Made by a program: the position numbers and the translations under genes
The notes under the pieces: model-generated
What the model saw: only the letters and a program-made list of their open reading frames with translations
Told to the model about the DNA's origin: nothing
Database searches by the model: none
NCBI GenBank assembly: GCA_025056865.1
Contig: JANWVO010000013.1
Span: 1-60,675 of the forward strand
Source: Bryobacteraceae bacterium
GTDB lineage: Bacteria; Acidobacteriota; Terriglobia; Bryobacterales; Bryobacteraceae
Length of the DNA: 60,675 nt
Direction of reading: 5' to 3'
In this document: piece after piece, positions 39,116 through 49,262 of the stretch
Numbering within the stretch: the stretch's first letter is position 1
How the letters are laid out: each line of letters starts with the position of its first letter

Positions 39116-39565
39116 ATGGAGGAGTTCTCCGTGGCCTGGTGGGCATGGATCGTGCTCGGCCTGGTCCTGCTCGCAGGCGAGGTTCTGACACCGGGCGGGT
39201 TCTACATTTTCTTTTTCGGGGCCAGCGCCGTGTGCGTGGGCCTGCTGAAGCTGATGGGGTTCACCCAGGGCCTCGTGTCGGAAGGGCTGCTGTTTGTCGG
39301 ACTCAGCATCGCCGGCGTGGCGTTCCTGCGCAGGCCGCTGCTCGAGAAATTCCGCCCTCCCGCGACAGACCTGCCCGATGCCGACAGGCTGGCCGGCGAG
39401 ACCGCCATCGCCGTGCACGCCATCCCGCCCGGCGGCTTCGGCAAGGTCGAGCTGCGCGGTTCAATGTGGAACGCCATGAACGAGGGCGACACCGCCATCG
39501 GCGAATCCGAACGGTGCCGCGTGGTGCGTGTGGAGGGGCTGACGCTGCGCGTGCGGCGGCCCTGA
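39116..39565 (+). CDS. NfeD-family membrane protein
   Basis: A 149-residue protein with two to three membrane segments (AWIVLGLVLLAGEVLTPGGF, FFFGASAVCVGLLKLMG, LLFVGLSIAGVAFL) and a C-terminal OB-fold (GETAIAVHAIPPGGFGKVEL to LRVRRP). Short NfeD proteins partner with SPFH-domain proteins in membrane microdomains. GGGAGG lies 8 bases before the ATG. The SPFH gene follows by 22 bases, which is the usual pairing. Confidence 0.9.
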   Translation: MEEFSVAWWAWIVLGLVLLAGEVLTPGGFYIFFFGASAVCVGLLKLMGFTQGLVSEGLLFVGLSIAGVAFLRRPLLEKFRPPATDLPDADRLAGETAIAVHAIPPGGFGKVELRGSMWNAMNEGDTAIGESERCRVVRVEGLTLRVRRP

Positions 39566-39587
39566 GGCGGCAAAGGAGGTTGCGGCC

Positions 39588-40580
39588 ATGGAGCTTGGCG
39601 CGCTCATTGTGGTTTTCGTTCTCATTTTCCTCGCGCTGATCATCATCGCGAAGACCGCCGTCGTGGTGCCGCAGCAGTCGGCCTACATCGTGGAACGGCT
39701 TGGGAAGTACGCGGGGACGCTCTATGCGGGCTTCCACATCCTGGTTCCGTTCATCGACGTGATCCGCTACCGGCACTCGTTGAAGGAGCAGGCCATCGAC
39801 ATCCCGGAACAGATCTGCATCACGCGGGACAACGTGCGGGTGAACATCGACGGCGTGCTGTATCTGAAGGTGCTCAATCCCGAGCGCGCCTCCTACGGCA
39901 TCGCCGACTACATCTTCGCCATCACGCAGCTCGCGCAGACCACCCTGCGCAGCGAGATCGGCAAGATCGACCTCGATCGCACTTTCGAAGAGCGCACCAA
40001 CATCAACGCCGCCGTGGTGAGCGAGCTCGACAAGGCGAGCGAGCCGTGGGGCGTGAAGGTGCTGCGTTACGAGATCAAGACCATCAACCCGCCGGCCGAC
40101 ATTCTCGGGGCGATGGAAAAGCAGATGCGCGCCGAGCGCGAGAAGCGCGCCACCATCCTCAGCTCGGAGGCAGCGCGCGAAGCGGCCATCAACACCGCCG
40201 AGGGCGAAAAGCAGAAGGTCATCAAGGCCAGCGAGGCGCGCCGCCAGCAGCAGATCAACGAGGCCGAAGGACAGGCGCAGGCGATTCTCGCCATCGCCCA
40301 GGCCACCGCCGAAGGCATCCGCCGCGTGGCGCAGGCCATTCAGGAGCCGGGCGGCTTCGAGGCGGTGCAACTGCGCGTCGCCGAGCAGTACATCGCCGAG
40401 TTCGGCCGCATCGCGAAGGCGTCGTCCACCGTCGTCGTGCCGTCCAACCTGAGCGACGTGGCGTCGATCCTGACGGTGGCGATGAACGTGATCCGCCACG
40501 GCCAGCCGGGCGAAGCAGCTCCGCCGCCTCCGCCGCCGGGACGCCGCCCGCCGCAGCCGCCGCCTCAGCCGGCCCTGTAG
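39588..40580 (+). CDS. SPFH/Band-7 protein (stomatin/QmcA-like)
   Basis: A 330-residue protein with an N-terminal membrane segment (LIVVFVLIFLALIIIAKTAV), a Band-7 domain at about 25-200 (VPQQSAYIVERLGKYAGTLY, IPEQICITRDNVRVNIDGV, EIGKIDLDRTFEERTNINA) and a long Ala/Glu helix (AAREAAINTAEGEKQKVIKA) that drives oligomer formation. It ends in an unusual Pro-rich tail (PPPPPPGRRPPQPPPQPAL). It probably forms membrane scaffolds with the adjacent NfeD protein. AAAGGAGGT precedes the ATG. Confidence 0.93.
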   Translation: MELGALIVVFVLIFLALIIIAKTAVVVPQQSAYIVERLGKYAGTLYAGFHILVPFIDVIRYRHSLKEQAIDIPEQICITRDNVRVNIDGVLYLKVLNPERASYGIADYIFAITQLAQTTLRSEIGKIDLDRTFEERTNINAAVVSELDKASEPWGVKVLRYEIKTINPPADILGAMEKQMRAEREKRATILSSEAAREAAINTAEGEKQKVIKASEARRQQQINEAEGQAQAILAIAQATAEGIRRVAQAIQEPGGFEAVQLRVAEQYIAEFGRIAKASSTVVVPSNLSDVASILTVAMNVIRHGQPGEAAPPPPPPGRRPPQPPPQPAL

Positions 40581-40684
40581 CGCCCGGACCCCGGGGGAAG
40601 CGGCGCACCCGCAGGCGCGCGCCCCGCCGATGCGTCTCCCTCGCGGCCCGGCGCAAGCCGCCGCCAGGGATACTGGGAGAAGCC

Positions 40685-41269
40685 GTGCCCGGAACAAACG
40701 GACCTCTGGAAGTCGAGATCAAGCTCGCGATCGCCTCCGCCGCCGAGGGGCTCGGGCGCCTGGAGCGGGCGGGCTTTGCGCAGCTCCACGAACGCGCCTT
40801 CGAAGCAAACTCCGTCTTCGACACCGAGTCGCTCGAACTGATCCATTCAGGCCGCCTGCTGCGGCTGCGCGAATTCCGCGGCGAGGCGCTGCTCACCTAC
40901 AAAGGCCCTGCCGAACCCGGCCCCCACAAGACGCGCCGCGAGATCGAAACCCGCGTCGAAGACGCGGGCGCAACGCAGGCGCTGCTGGAAGCGCTCGGCT
41001 ACCGCGTGGTGTTCCGCTACGAGAAGTACCGCACGGAATTCGCGCGCCCCGGCGATGCGGGACACGCCTGCCTCGATGAAACGCCCATCGGATGCTTTCT
41101 CGAGCTCGAGGGCGCGCCGGAATGGATTGACGCCACTGCCGCAGAGCTCGGCTTCCGCCGCGAAGACTACATCACCCTCAGCTACGGCGCCCTCTACCGC
41201 GAGCATTGCCGCCGTGCCGGCATCGAGCCTGCGCACATGGTCTTTGCTCAGGGCGGCAACGCGGCCTGA
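40685..41269 (+). CDS. CYTH-domain protein (class IV adenylate cyclase / ThTPase-like)
   Basis: A 194-residue protein of the CYTH triphosphate-tunnel family: the E-x-E-x-K signature at residues 9-13 (EVEIK), SGRLLRLREF, LLTYKGPAE, RREIETRVED, EKYRTEF and CLDETPIGCFLELEG. Members act on triphosphates (CyaB cyclase, thiamine triphosphatase, tripolyphosphatase); which activity applies is not clear. The start is a GTG with GGGAG about 5 bases upstream. It ends 14 bases before the MoxR GTG. Confidence 0.88.
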   Translation: MPGTNGPLEVEIKLAIASAAEGLGRLERAGFAQLHERAFEANSVFDTESLELIHSGRLLRLREFRGEALLTYKGPAEPGPHKTRREIETRVEDAGATQALLEALGYRVVFRYEKYRTEFARPGDAGHACLDETPIGCFLELEGAPEWIDATAAELGFRREDYITLSYGALYREHCRRAGIEPAHMVFAQGGNAA

Positions 41270-41271
41270 CC

Positions 41272-41277
41272 TACAAT
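41272..41277 (+). promoter_or_regulatory. Possible -10 box just upstream of the MoxR start
   Basis: TACAAT ends 6 bases before the GTG start of the MoxR gene. A transcript from it would begin at or next to the start codon, that is, a leaderless mRNA. No good -35 box is seen at the right distance, and the alternative ribosome site AAAGG is too close to the GTG to work well. Confidence 0.3.
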
Positions 41278-41283
41278 AAAGGC

Positions 41284-42270
<987 letters not shown>

Positions 42271-42272
42271 AC

Positions 42273-43187
42273 ATGGCCGAACCGCTCCTCGACCGCCGCC
42301 TGCTGGAACGCCTGGAGCGCCTGACGCTGCGCTGGCACAAGTCGTTCCGGGGGCTGGTGGGCGGGCGCAACATCTCCCGCTACTCCGGGCCGGGGCTCGA
42401 GTTCCTCGATCACCGCCGCTTCCATCAGGGCGACGACCTGCGCGCCGTGAACTGGCGCGCCTACCTGCGGCTTGAAAAGCTCTTCCTCAAGATGTTCCAG
42501 ACCGAGCCGCGCACGCCCATCCGGATGCTGGTGGACACGTCGCTCTCGATGTCCGCCTCGCCCGATCCGGCCGATCCCGGCAAGTTCGATTACGCGCGCC
42601 GGCTGGCCGCTGCGCTCACCTACGTCGCGCTGGTGCGCCACGACACCGTGGTCCTGCTGCCGTTTCATGAGCGTCTGGCCGACCCTCATACGGCCAGCGG
42701 CGGCCGCCACCGGTTCGGCCCGGTCAACGACTTCCTCGCCGCCTTGCAGCCCGAAGGGCGGTCGAATTTTCTCGAAATTGCGCGCCAATTCATCTCGAAA
42801 TACCAGAAGCCGGGGCTGCTCGTGATCCTTTCGGACTTCCTCGACGACGGCGACGTGCTGAAACCGCTCGAATACCTGGCCGATTTCGGCCACGAACTGC
42901 TCTGCGTGCACGTTTACACGGATTCGGAGCGGCAGCCGCAGCTCTCCGGCGAGACCACGCTGCGCGACGCCGAGTCGGGCACCGAGCTTCAGCTCGCGCT
43001 CGACGCGGAGTCCTGCCGGGCCTACACGGAGGCATTCGACCGCTACGCCTCCGCCATCGAACACCTGGTGCTGCGCACCGGCGGCCGGTACGCGGGGTTT
43101 TCCACGTCGATCCCGCTCGACGAAGCCATCTTCGAAGCGCTGGACCTGACCGGGGCGGAGCTCCAGCGCGCGTCGCGGGGGGCCTAG
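42273..43187 (+). CDS. DUF58 (VWA-like) protein, MoxR partner
   Basis: A 304-residue protein with the DUF58 core (GLEFLDHRRFHQGDDLRAVN, WRAYLRLEKLFLKMFQTE) and a VWA-type metal site D88-T-S-L-S (MLVDTSLSMS), TYVALVRHDTVVLL and VILSDFLDDG. It has no membrane segment and should be cytoplasmic. It sits tightly between the MoxR and giant VWA genes (gaps of 2 and 3 bases). Confidence 0.92.
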   Translation: MAEPLLDRRLLERLERLTLRWHKSFRGLVGGRNISRYSGPGLEFLDHRRFHQGDDLRAVNWRAYLRLEKLFLKMFQTEPRTPIRMLVDTSLSMSASPDPADPGKFDYARRLAAALTYVALVRHDTVVLLPFHERLADPHTASGGRHRFGPVNDFLAALQPEGRSNFLEIARQFISKYQKPGLLVILSDFLDDGDVLKPLEYLADFGHELLCVHVYTDSERQPQLSGETTLRDAESGTELQLALDAESCRAYTEAFDRYASAIEHLVLRTGGRYAGFSTSIPLDEAIFEALDLTGAELQRASRGA

Positions 43188-43190
43188 ACC

Positions 43191-46100
43191 GTGTTCTTCG
43201 CCAACCTCAGCCTGGCCGAATTCCTCGCGCTGCTGGGCGCGGCTTCGGCGGCGACGGTGGCGCTGTATCTGCTGATCCGCGCGCGGCGGCAGGCCGTGGT
43301 GCCGACGCTGCGCTTCTGGCAGCAGGCGCAGCGGGAGCTTCAGCAGAAGCGGCGCCGGCGCATCGACCAGCCGCTCTCGCTGCTGTTGCAGCTTGCCGCG
43401 CTCGCGCTGCTCGTGCTGGCCATTGCGCAGCCGCGCATCGGTCCGCGTCCCGAAGAAGGGGCCGCCCATGTGCTGCTTCTGGACGGCTCCTCCTGGATGC
43501 AGGCGCCAGCCGTGGAGCAGGAGACGAAAAAGCTGGCGCTGGCGTGGCTGCGGACGCTGCCCCCGCAGGACCGCGTTCTGGTGGTCCGCGCCGATGCGAT
43601 GCCCGCGCCGCTCACGGCGTTCACGGCGGACCGCGCCGCCGCGGCGCGCGCCATCCGCGAATCCGGCGCCTCCTCCACCGCGCTGGATCTGCGGCCCGCC
43701 TTCGAGCTGGCCGCCCAGTCGATGCGGCTGCATGCCGCGCGGCCCGGGGAGATCGTCTATGCGGGCCCGCTGATGACCGACGGAGCCGAAGACTTGGCGC
43801 CGCCGCCGAACCTGCGGCTGCTGGTGGCGCAGGCGCGTCCGGACAACGTCGGCCTGACGCGCATCGTGCTGCGCCGCCCGCCCGAGGACCCTGTGCGCGT
43901 GGAAGCGCTGGTGCGCATGCGGAACTACGGCGCCGCGCCGCGCTCGGTCCCCATGCTGGCAGGCTTCGCCGGCTCCGTGGTGGCCAGCCAGGTGGTGGCG
44001 CTGCGCCCCGGCGAAGAGGCGTCGGCCGCCTTCCGCTTCCGCGCGCCCGTGGCAGGCTGGCTCGAGGTGCGCCTGGAAGGCCGCGACGCCCTTCCCGCCG
44101 ACGACCGGGCCACGCTCGAGCTGCCCCCGCCGCCGCTGGTGCGCGTGGCCGTCTTCAGCGACAACCCGGCCCCTCTGCGGCCTCTGCTCGAATCGGACCC
44201 TCGCATCGAGGCCTCGTTCCTGTCGGCCTCGCGCTACCAGCCGGGCCACGAAGCCGACGTGCTGGTGCTGGATTCCTTCCATCCGGCGCAGCTTCCGGCG
44301 CGGCCCGCGCTGCTCATCCGGCCCGGCGCCACGGAAACGCAGATCAGCCAGTGGAACGCCACGCACCCGGCCACTTCGAACCTCCGCTCGGCCGACGTCC
44401 GGTTGCAGGATGCGCGCATCCTCAACCCGGAGGACGGCGACACGGTGATCATCTCCACGCCGGCCGGGCCGGCCGGACTCGCCCGCGACGGCGAGCCGCG
44501 GCGCGTCGTGCTGGGCTTCCACCCCGGCTCGCCCTCCCTCCGCTACCATGTGGCCGCGCCGCTGCTGTTTGCGGCAGTTCTGGAGTGGCTCGCCCCGGCG
44601 CCGCTCCAGCGGCAGGAGATTCTGGCGGCCTCGCCGGGCGTGCTGAGCGTTGAGCTGCCAGAGACGGCGCCGGCGGAGCGGATCCGCGTGACCGACGCCG
44701 AGGGCGCGCCGCTGCCATTCACCGTGGAAGGCCGCACGCTGCGCTGTTTCGCCCCCCGGCCTTCGGTGCTCCGCATCGCGGCGCCTTCAGCCAGCCTCAC
44801 CTACTCGCTCTCGCTGCCCGCGCTGGCCCCGGCACGCTGGGAGGCCCCGGCGGAAGTGCCGCGCGGCATCGGCCCGGCCGCGGCCGGGCCGCGCGCGCCG
44901 CGGGACCTCTGGCAGATCCTTGTGCTGCTCGGCTGCGCCATCCTCGCCGCCGAATGGCTCCTGTTCCGCCAGAAGCCGGTGGCCCCGCTTTCGGCGGCTC
45001 TCAAGGCCGCATCCATCGCCGCGGCCCTGGCGGCGCTGTTCCAGCCGGGCCTGCCGGTTCGTGAAACAAAACTGGCCGTTTCTGTTCTGGCTGACACCAG
45101 CGCCAGCATCCCGCCGCAGGGGCTTGCCCGCGCCTCGCAGATCCTGGATTCGCTCGAGCGGGCGCGCGGCCGGCATCTGCTGCGCGTCCTTCCCTTCGCC
45201 CGCTCGGTGCGCCTGCCGGCTCCCGAGGAAGCCGGGCGCGGCTGGCGGCTGCGGCCCGCGGGCGGAGAAGCCGGCCGGGCCACGCACATCGAGTCCGCCA
45301 TCCTGGAAGCCATCTCGTCCTCTCCGCCCGGGCTGCTGCCGCGCCTCGTGCTGCTCTCTGACGGCCGCGAGAACCTCGGGCTGGCGGCGCGCGCGGCCTG
45401 GCAGGCCCGGGAGCTGGGAATCCCCATCGATACGTTCCTGCTGCCCGGCCGCCCCGAGCCGCAACTGCGGCTCGTCTCCGCGCGGCTGCCCTCGGTCGCT
45501 TTTACCGGAGAGCGGTTTCCGGTGGCGCTGGACGTCCATGCTCCCGCAGCCGCGGACGCCACTCTGGAAATCTCCGCCGAAGGCAGGCCGCTCGGATCGA
45601 CCCGCGTGCGCCTGGAGCCGGGCCTGAACCGGCTGGCCGTGCGCGCCTCGGTCTCCACGCCGGGCGCCATCGACCTCGAGCTGCGCCTGCGCGCCGGCGG
45701 GCTGGGCCAGCTCGAGCTGGAAGAGGCTGTCTCTGTCCGGCGCCCGCGCGTGCTCTATGTGACGCAGGATCCGCCAGGCATGGAGGCCAATCTTCTGCGG
45801 ACGCTGGCGGCGGCGCAGTTTGACGTCACCCGCGCCGCCTCGCTGCCAGCGGGTCCCCTGGACGAGTACCAGATTGCCGTGCTCGACAACGTCGACATGG
45901 AATCGCTGCCCAATGCCCTGAAGCAGCGCCTCGAGCGCTTTGTGCGGGACGGCGGCGGGCTGCTGGTCATCGGCGGCGAGCGCAATGTGTACGTCGAACG
46001 CAGAGACCCGGAATCCGACCCGCTCCGCCGGGCGCTGCCCGCCACCATCGCCCCGCCGCGGAGCCCTGAAGGCTCGGCGGTGATCCTGATCGTGGACAAG

Positions 46101-47432
46101 TCGTCCTCGATGGAAGGCCGCAAGATGGAGCTGGCCCGCCTGGCCGCCATCGGCGTGGTGGAGAACCTCAAGCCGGTGGATCAGATCGGTATCCTCATCT
46201 TCGACAACACGCACCACTGGGCGGTGCCTCTGCGCCGCGCAGAAGACAAGACCATGATCAAGCGCCTCATCGCCGGCATCGTCGCCGACGGCGGCACGCA
46301 GATCGCGCCGGCTCTGGCGGAGGCCTACAAGCGGATGCTGCCGGCGCAGGGCGTCTACAAGCACATCGTCCTGCTGACCGACGGCATCAGCGAAGAGGGC
46401 GATTCGATGACCATCGCGCGCGAGGCTGCGGCCAACCGCATCACGATCTCCACGGTGGGGCTGGGCCAGGATGTGAACCGGGGGTTCCTCGAGCGCGTGG
46501 CGGCGGCGGCGCTGGGCAAGTCCTACTTCCTCACCGATCCAGCCGGGCTCGAGCAGATCCTCATCAAGGACGTGAAGGAGCACACGGGCTCCACCACCGT
46601 GGAGCGCACTTTCCGCCCACGTCTTCTGCGGAAAGCCGAAGTGCTGGCCGGCATGGAAGAAGGGCAGGCGCCCGAGCTGCTCGGCTACGTCCGCTTCACC
46701 GCCAAACCGACGGCCGAGGTTCTGATGGACATTCCTTCGCAGACGCCCGCGCAGGCCGCCCCGGACCCTCTGCTCGTGCGCTGGCAATACGGGCTGGGCC
46801 GCGCCGCGGTCTTTGCCTCCGATGCCAAGCCCCGCTGGGCCGCGCCGTGGATCCAGTGGGCCGGGTTCGACCGCTTCTGGGCGAACGTGATGCGGGATCT
46901 GCTGCCGCAGGCGCAACCCGGCCAGGCGGTGCTGAGCTACGACCCGGCGCGCGGAGCGCTGATCGCCGAATACCGCCACTCTGCCTCCGCTCCGGCCCCG
47001 GAAACCCCGCCGACCCTGTACGTCCTGGGTCCCGACGGCTTCCGGCGCGCCGTGCGCCCGGAGAAGCTGGCCCCGGGACTGTTCCGCGCCACGGCGGGGA
47101 TCGGCACGCGGCGCGGCCTGTTCCGCGTGCGCCCGCTGGAGGAATCGCGGGCCTTCCCGGAGATCGGCCTCTATCTGCCGGAACCCGAACTCACCGTGTA
47201 TGGAGAGAATCCGGAGCTGCTGCGGCAGCTCGCGGCCTACACCGGAGGCCGTTTCCAGCCGGACCCCCGGAGCGTCTTCGATCCCGGCGGCCGCTGGGTG
47301 CCCACCACCCTGCGGCTCTGGCCCGCCCTGCTGGCGCTGGCGCTGGTGCTGAACTTCGTGGAAGTGCTGCTGCGGCGCATGCGGCAGGGCGCGGGATTGG
47401 CCGGTAAGCGTGCCCTCAGCGCGGCTGCCTGA
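43191..47432 (+). CDS. Giant BatA-like membrane protein with three VWA domains
   Basis: A 1413-residue protein that looks like a fusion of two envelope proteins. The first part has the BatA-type N-terminus with membrane segments at about 5-25 and 64-80, then a VWA domain whose metal site reads D98-G-S-S-W instead of D-x-S-x-S. After membrane segments near 573-590 and 604-622 comes a second VWA with an intact site D635-T-S-A-S. A Rossmann-like domain at about 854-930 (RVLYVTQDPPGMEANLLRTL, GGGLLVIGGERN) recalls class I amidotransferase folds. A third VWA has D969-K-S-S-S with LLTDGISEEGD. A final membrane segment lies at about 1383-1400. It begins with GTG 3 bases after DUF58 and is the probable client or platform of the MoxR ATPase. 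Confidence 0.88.
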   Translation: MFFANLSLAEFLALLGAASAATVALYLLIRARRQAVVPTLRFWQQAQRELQQKRRRRIDQPLSLLLQLAALALLVLAIAQPRIGPRPEEGAAHVLLLDGSSWMQAPAVEQETKKLALAWLRTLPPQDRVLVVRADAMPAPLTAFTADRAAAARAIRESGASSTALDLRPAFELAAQSMRLHAARPGEIVYAGPLMTDGAEDLAPPPNLRLLVAQARPDNVGLTRIVLRRPPEDPVRVEALVRMRNYGAAPRSVPMLAGFAGSVVASQVVALRPGEEASAAFRFRAPVAGWLEVRLEGRDALPADDRATLELPPPPLVRVAVFSDNPAPLRPLLESDPRIEASFLSASRYQPGHEADVLVLDSFHPAQLPARPALLIRPGATETQISQWNATHPATSNLRSADVRLQDARILNPEDGDTVIISTPAGPAGLARDGEPRRVVLGFHPGSPSLRYHVAAPLLFAAVLEWLAPAPLQRQEILAASPGVLSVELPETAPAERIRVTDAEGAPLPFTVEGRTLRCFAPRPSVLRIAAPSASLTYSLSLPALAPARWEAPAEVPRGIGPAAAGPRAPRDLWQILVLLGCAILAAEWLLFRQKPVAPLSAALKAASIAAALAALFQPGLPVRETKLAVSVLADTSASIPPQGLARASQILDSLERARGRHLLRVLPFARSVRLPAPEEAGRGWRLRPAGGEAGRATHIESAILEAISSSPPGLLPRLVLLSDGRENLGLAARAAWQARELGIPIDTFLLPGRPEPQLRLVSARLPSVAFTGERFPVALDVHAPAAADATLEISAEGRPLGSTRVRLEPGLNRLAVRASVSTPGAIDLELRLRAGGLGQLELEEAVSVRRPRVLYVTQDPPGMEANLLRTLAAAQFDVTRAASLPAGPLDEYQIAVLDNVDMESLPNALKQRLERFVRDGGGLLVIGGERNVYVERRDPESDPLRRALPATIAPPRSPEGSAVILIVDKSSSMEGRKMELARLAAIGVVENLKPVDQIGILIFDNTHHWAVPLRRAEDKTMIKRLIAGIVADGGTQIAPALAEAYKRMLPAQGVYKHIVLLTDGISEEGDSMTIAREAAANRITISTVGLGQDVNRGFLERVAAAALGKSYFLTDPAGLEQILIKDVKEHTGSTTVERTFRPRLLRKAEVLAGMEEGQAPELLGYVRFTAKPTAEVLMDIPSQTPAQAAPDPLLVRWQYGLGRAAVFASDAKPRWAAPWIQWAGFDRFWANVMRDLLPQAQPGQAVLSYDPARGALIAEYRHSASAPAPETPPTLYVLGPDGFRRAVRPEKLAPGLFRATAGIGTRRGLFRVRPLEESRAFPEIGLYLPEPELTVYGENPELLRQLAAYTGGRFQPDPRSVFDPGGRWVPTTLRLWPALLALALVLNFVEVLLRRMRQGAGLAGKRALSAAA

Positions 47433-47444
47433 TCCTGGCCAGCC

Positions 47445-49118
47445 TCAGACGCGGAGAGTTTCAAACTCCAGCTCTTCCCATCCCCAGAAGACCTGCCCGC
47501 CGGGAGCAGACCCTGACGCTACGCCCCTGGCCGTGACAGGAGTCCGCAGCAGGGGATACTCCGGCCTGCCTGCCTGCGGATCCTCCGCTCCCGCAATCCA
47601 CGAACCGGACGCCGGCGGGGACGGAGCCAGCGGTCCATCCGGGGCCAGCAGACCCTCTTCGGGGGAGAGCAGAAACCCTCTCCCGGGAGCGCCGGGGTGC
47701 GGACCGCCGGGCAAGCCCAGGATCCGGTTTGCTGGCGATGCCGAAAGGCCCCCGGCCGCTGTGGACGGGCTGGACGCTCCGGCCGGCGAGAGCCCCGGCG
47801 GAGTCCCTGCCCCCGGCGAGCCGCCCTTGCCGTGTGGGACAGATCGCAAGGCCGCAGCCAGCCTGCCTGCTGCATGGCTCCAGGCCCCGCCAGTTGCACC
47901 AGGCCCTGGCGCGGGGGCTTCCCGAAGCACGGAAATGCCGGAGTCGGGCAGCTCCGGCACGGGGGCGGATTGCGGTTCGGGCAGCCAGCCTCTCAGGTCT
48001 TCCAGCGCCCTGACGTCGGCGGCAATGCGCTCCCCATACAGCTCAGGGGCAGCCGCCCAGATGTCGCAGGCGCGGCGATAGCAGTCCGCCGCGTCCTCAT
48101 AACGCCCGGTGCGGACGTAAATGGCTCCCAGCTTCTCAAGAGCGTCGCCCAGGTTGGCGTCCTTGGCTGGTCCCAGCTTGCCCACGGCCTGCTGCAACAG
48201 CTCCAGCGCCGGAGCCAGCCGTCCCAGCAGCGCGTAGAGATCCGCCAGCGCCACCAGCAGCAGCCCGAGCTGCGAGGTATCGCCGCCCACCTGCCGGTCC
48301 CGCACGCCCAGGGCCTTTTCCAGGTAGGCCACGGCGGCCTGGTAGTCCTGTTGCTTCTGGCAGATGCTGCCCAGCTTCTCGTAATCTTCGGCCAGCTCGC
48401 TGGAAAAATCGCCACAGGCCGCCCGGTGGATGCTGACGGCGCGCTCGCCCGCCTGTCGCGCTTCTGCAAAGCGGCCAGCCCCGGTGAGGCACTGCGCCAG
48501 CTCGATCCAGGCGTCCCCCTCTTCCTTTTGGCCTGGCAACCGCTCTCCGGCGACCTTGACTGCTTCTCGGGCCTGCTGCTCGGCATGTTCGGCGCGGTTC
48601 ATTTCCCGCAGCAGCGAGGCGGCCTCCAGCCGGCGTTCCACTTGCCCGGCAGGCTTCGGGGCCTTCTGCGACTCGTAGGCGGCGATGCCTTCCAGAAGGT
48701 ACTGGAGCGCCTCTTCCAGGGCTCCAACTCCCCGTGAGGCCTGCCCCAGAATGCGGCAGCAGTCGGCGAAATCAAGGCTGGCCCGGGAGCGGGGGTCAGA
48801 AAGCATGGCCCGGGCCTGCAGGGCGGCGTCGCGCGCCTCATCCCACTTCTGCTGGCGGAGCCTCGCCGTCGCCAGCGCCAGCAGGATGCGCGCATGCTGC
48901 CGCCTTACGACGGCAGCGTATTGGGGCTCCCGGAGGACGCGCGCGAACATCTCTTCCGCTTCCGCGGCACGGCCTGCCTTCAGCAGCCGTTCCGCGTCCC
49001 GGCAGAAGGGGTTCGATGCGTCAAACCAGGTGGTCTCGTCCTCGTTGCCTGCGAGTCCGAAAACCTGAACGATCTCCTTCAGCCGCTCGAACGGGTTCAT
49101 CTGCGCCTGATCCTCCAT
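47445..49118 (-). CDS. TPR protein with Pro/Gly/Ser-rich C-terminal tail
   Basis: A 557-residue cytoplasmic protein. After MNPFERLKEIVQVFGLAGNE, residues about 35-385 are TPR repeats of the longer kinesin-light-chain-like form (DAWIELAQCLTGAGRFAEAR, LAEDYEKLGSICQKQQDYQA, DALEKLGAIYVRTGRYEDAA). Residues about 395-557 are low in complexity and rich in Pro, Gly, Ala and Ser, probably disordered, ending WGWEELEFETLRV. GGAGG lies 11 bases before the first ATG (49118); an ATG six codons in is an alternative. It is divergent from the second zinc-finger/TPR cassette with 144 bases between starts, so the three genes may share control. Confidence 0.82.
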   Translation of the reverse strand: MEDQAQMNPFERLKEIVQVFGLAGNEDETTWFDASNPFCRDAERLLKAGRAAEAEEMFARVLREPQYAAVVRRQHARILLALATARLRQQKWDEARDAALQARAMLSDPRSRASLDFADCCRILGQASRGVGALEEALQYLLEGIAAYESQKAPKPAGQVERRLEAASLLREMNRAEHAEQQAREAVKVAGERLPGQKEEGDAWIELAQCLTGAGRFAEARQAGERAVSIHRAACGDFSSELAEDYEKLGSICQKQQDYQAAVAYLEKALGVRDRQVGGDTSQLGLLLVALADLYALLGRLAPALELLQQAVGKLGPAKDANLGDALEKLGAIYVRTGRYEDAADCYRRACDIWAAAPELYGERIAADVRALEDLRGWLPEPQSAPVPELPDSGISVLREAPAPGPGATGGAWSHAAGRLAAALRSVPHGKGGSPGAGTPPGLSPAGASSPSTAAGGLSASPANRILGLPGGPHPGAPGRGFLLSPEEGLLAPDGPLAPSPPASGSWIAGAEDPQAGRPEYPLLRTPVTARGVASGSAPGGQVFWGWEELEFETLRV

Positions 49119-49262
49119 CGGCAGAGAGGCCTCCGATCATTATGGCGGCGGCCTGCCCGTCAGTCCTGGCGTGTTCGCCCTACGACCAGGCGCCGTGGCG
49201 GCTGGGGCATCAAGGTTTTCCCCGAGTCTGCCGATAGGTGGGGCGGAGGTTGCCGTTATCCG

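Noticed and set aside
44787-46979. A 730-codon open frame on - inside the giant VWA gene
   Set aside because: It is antisense to well-conserved VWA domains.
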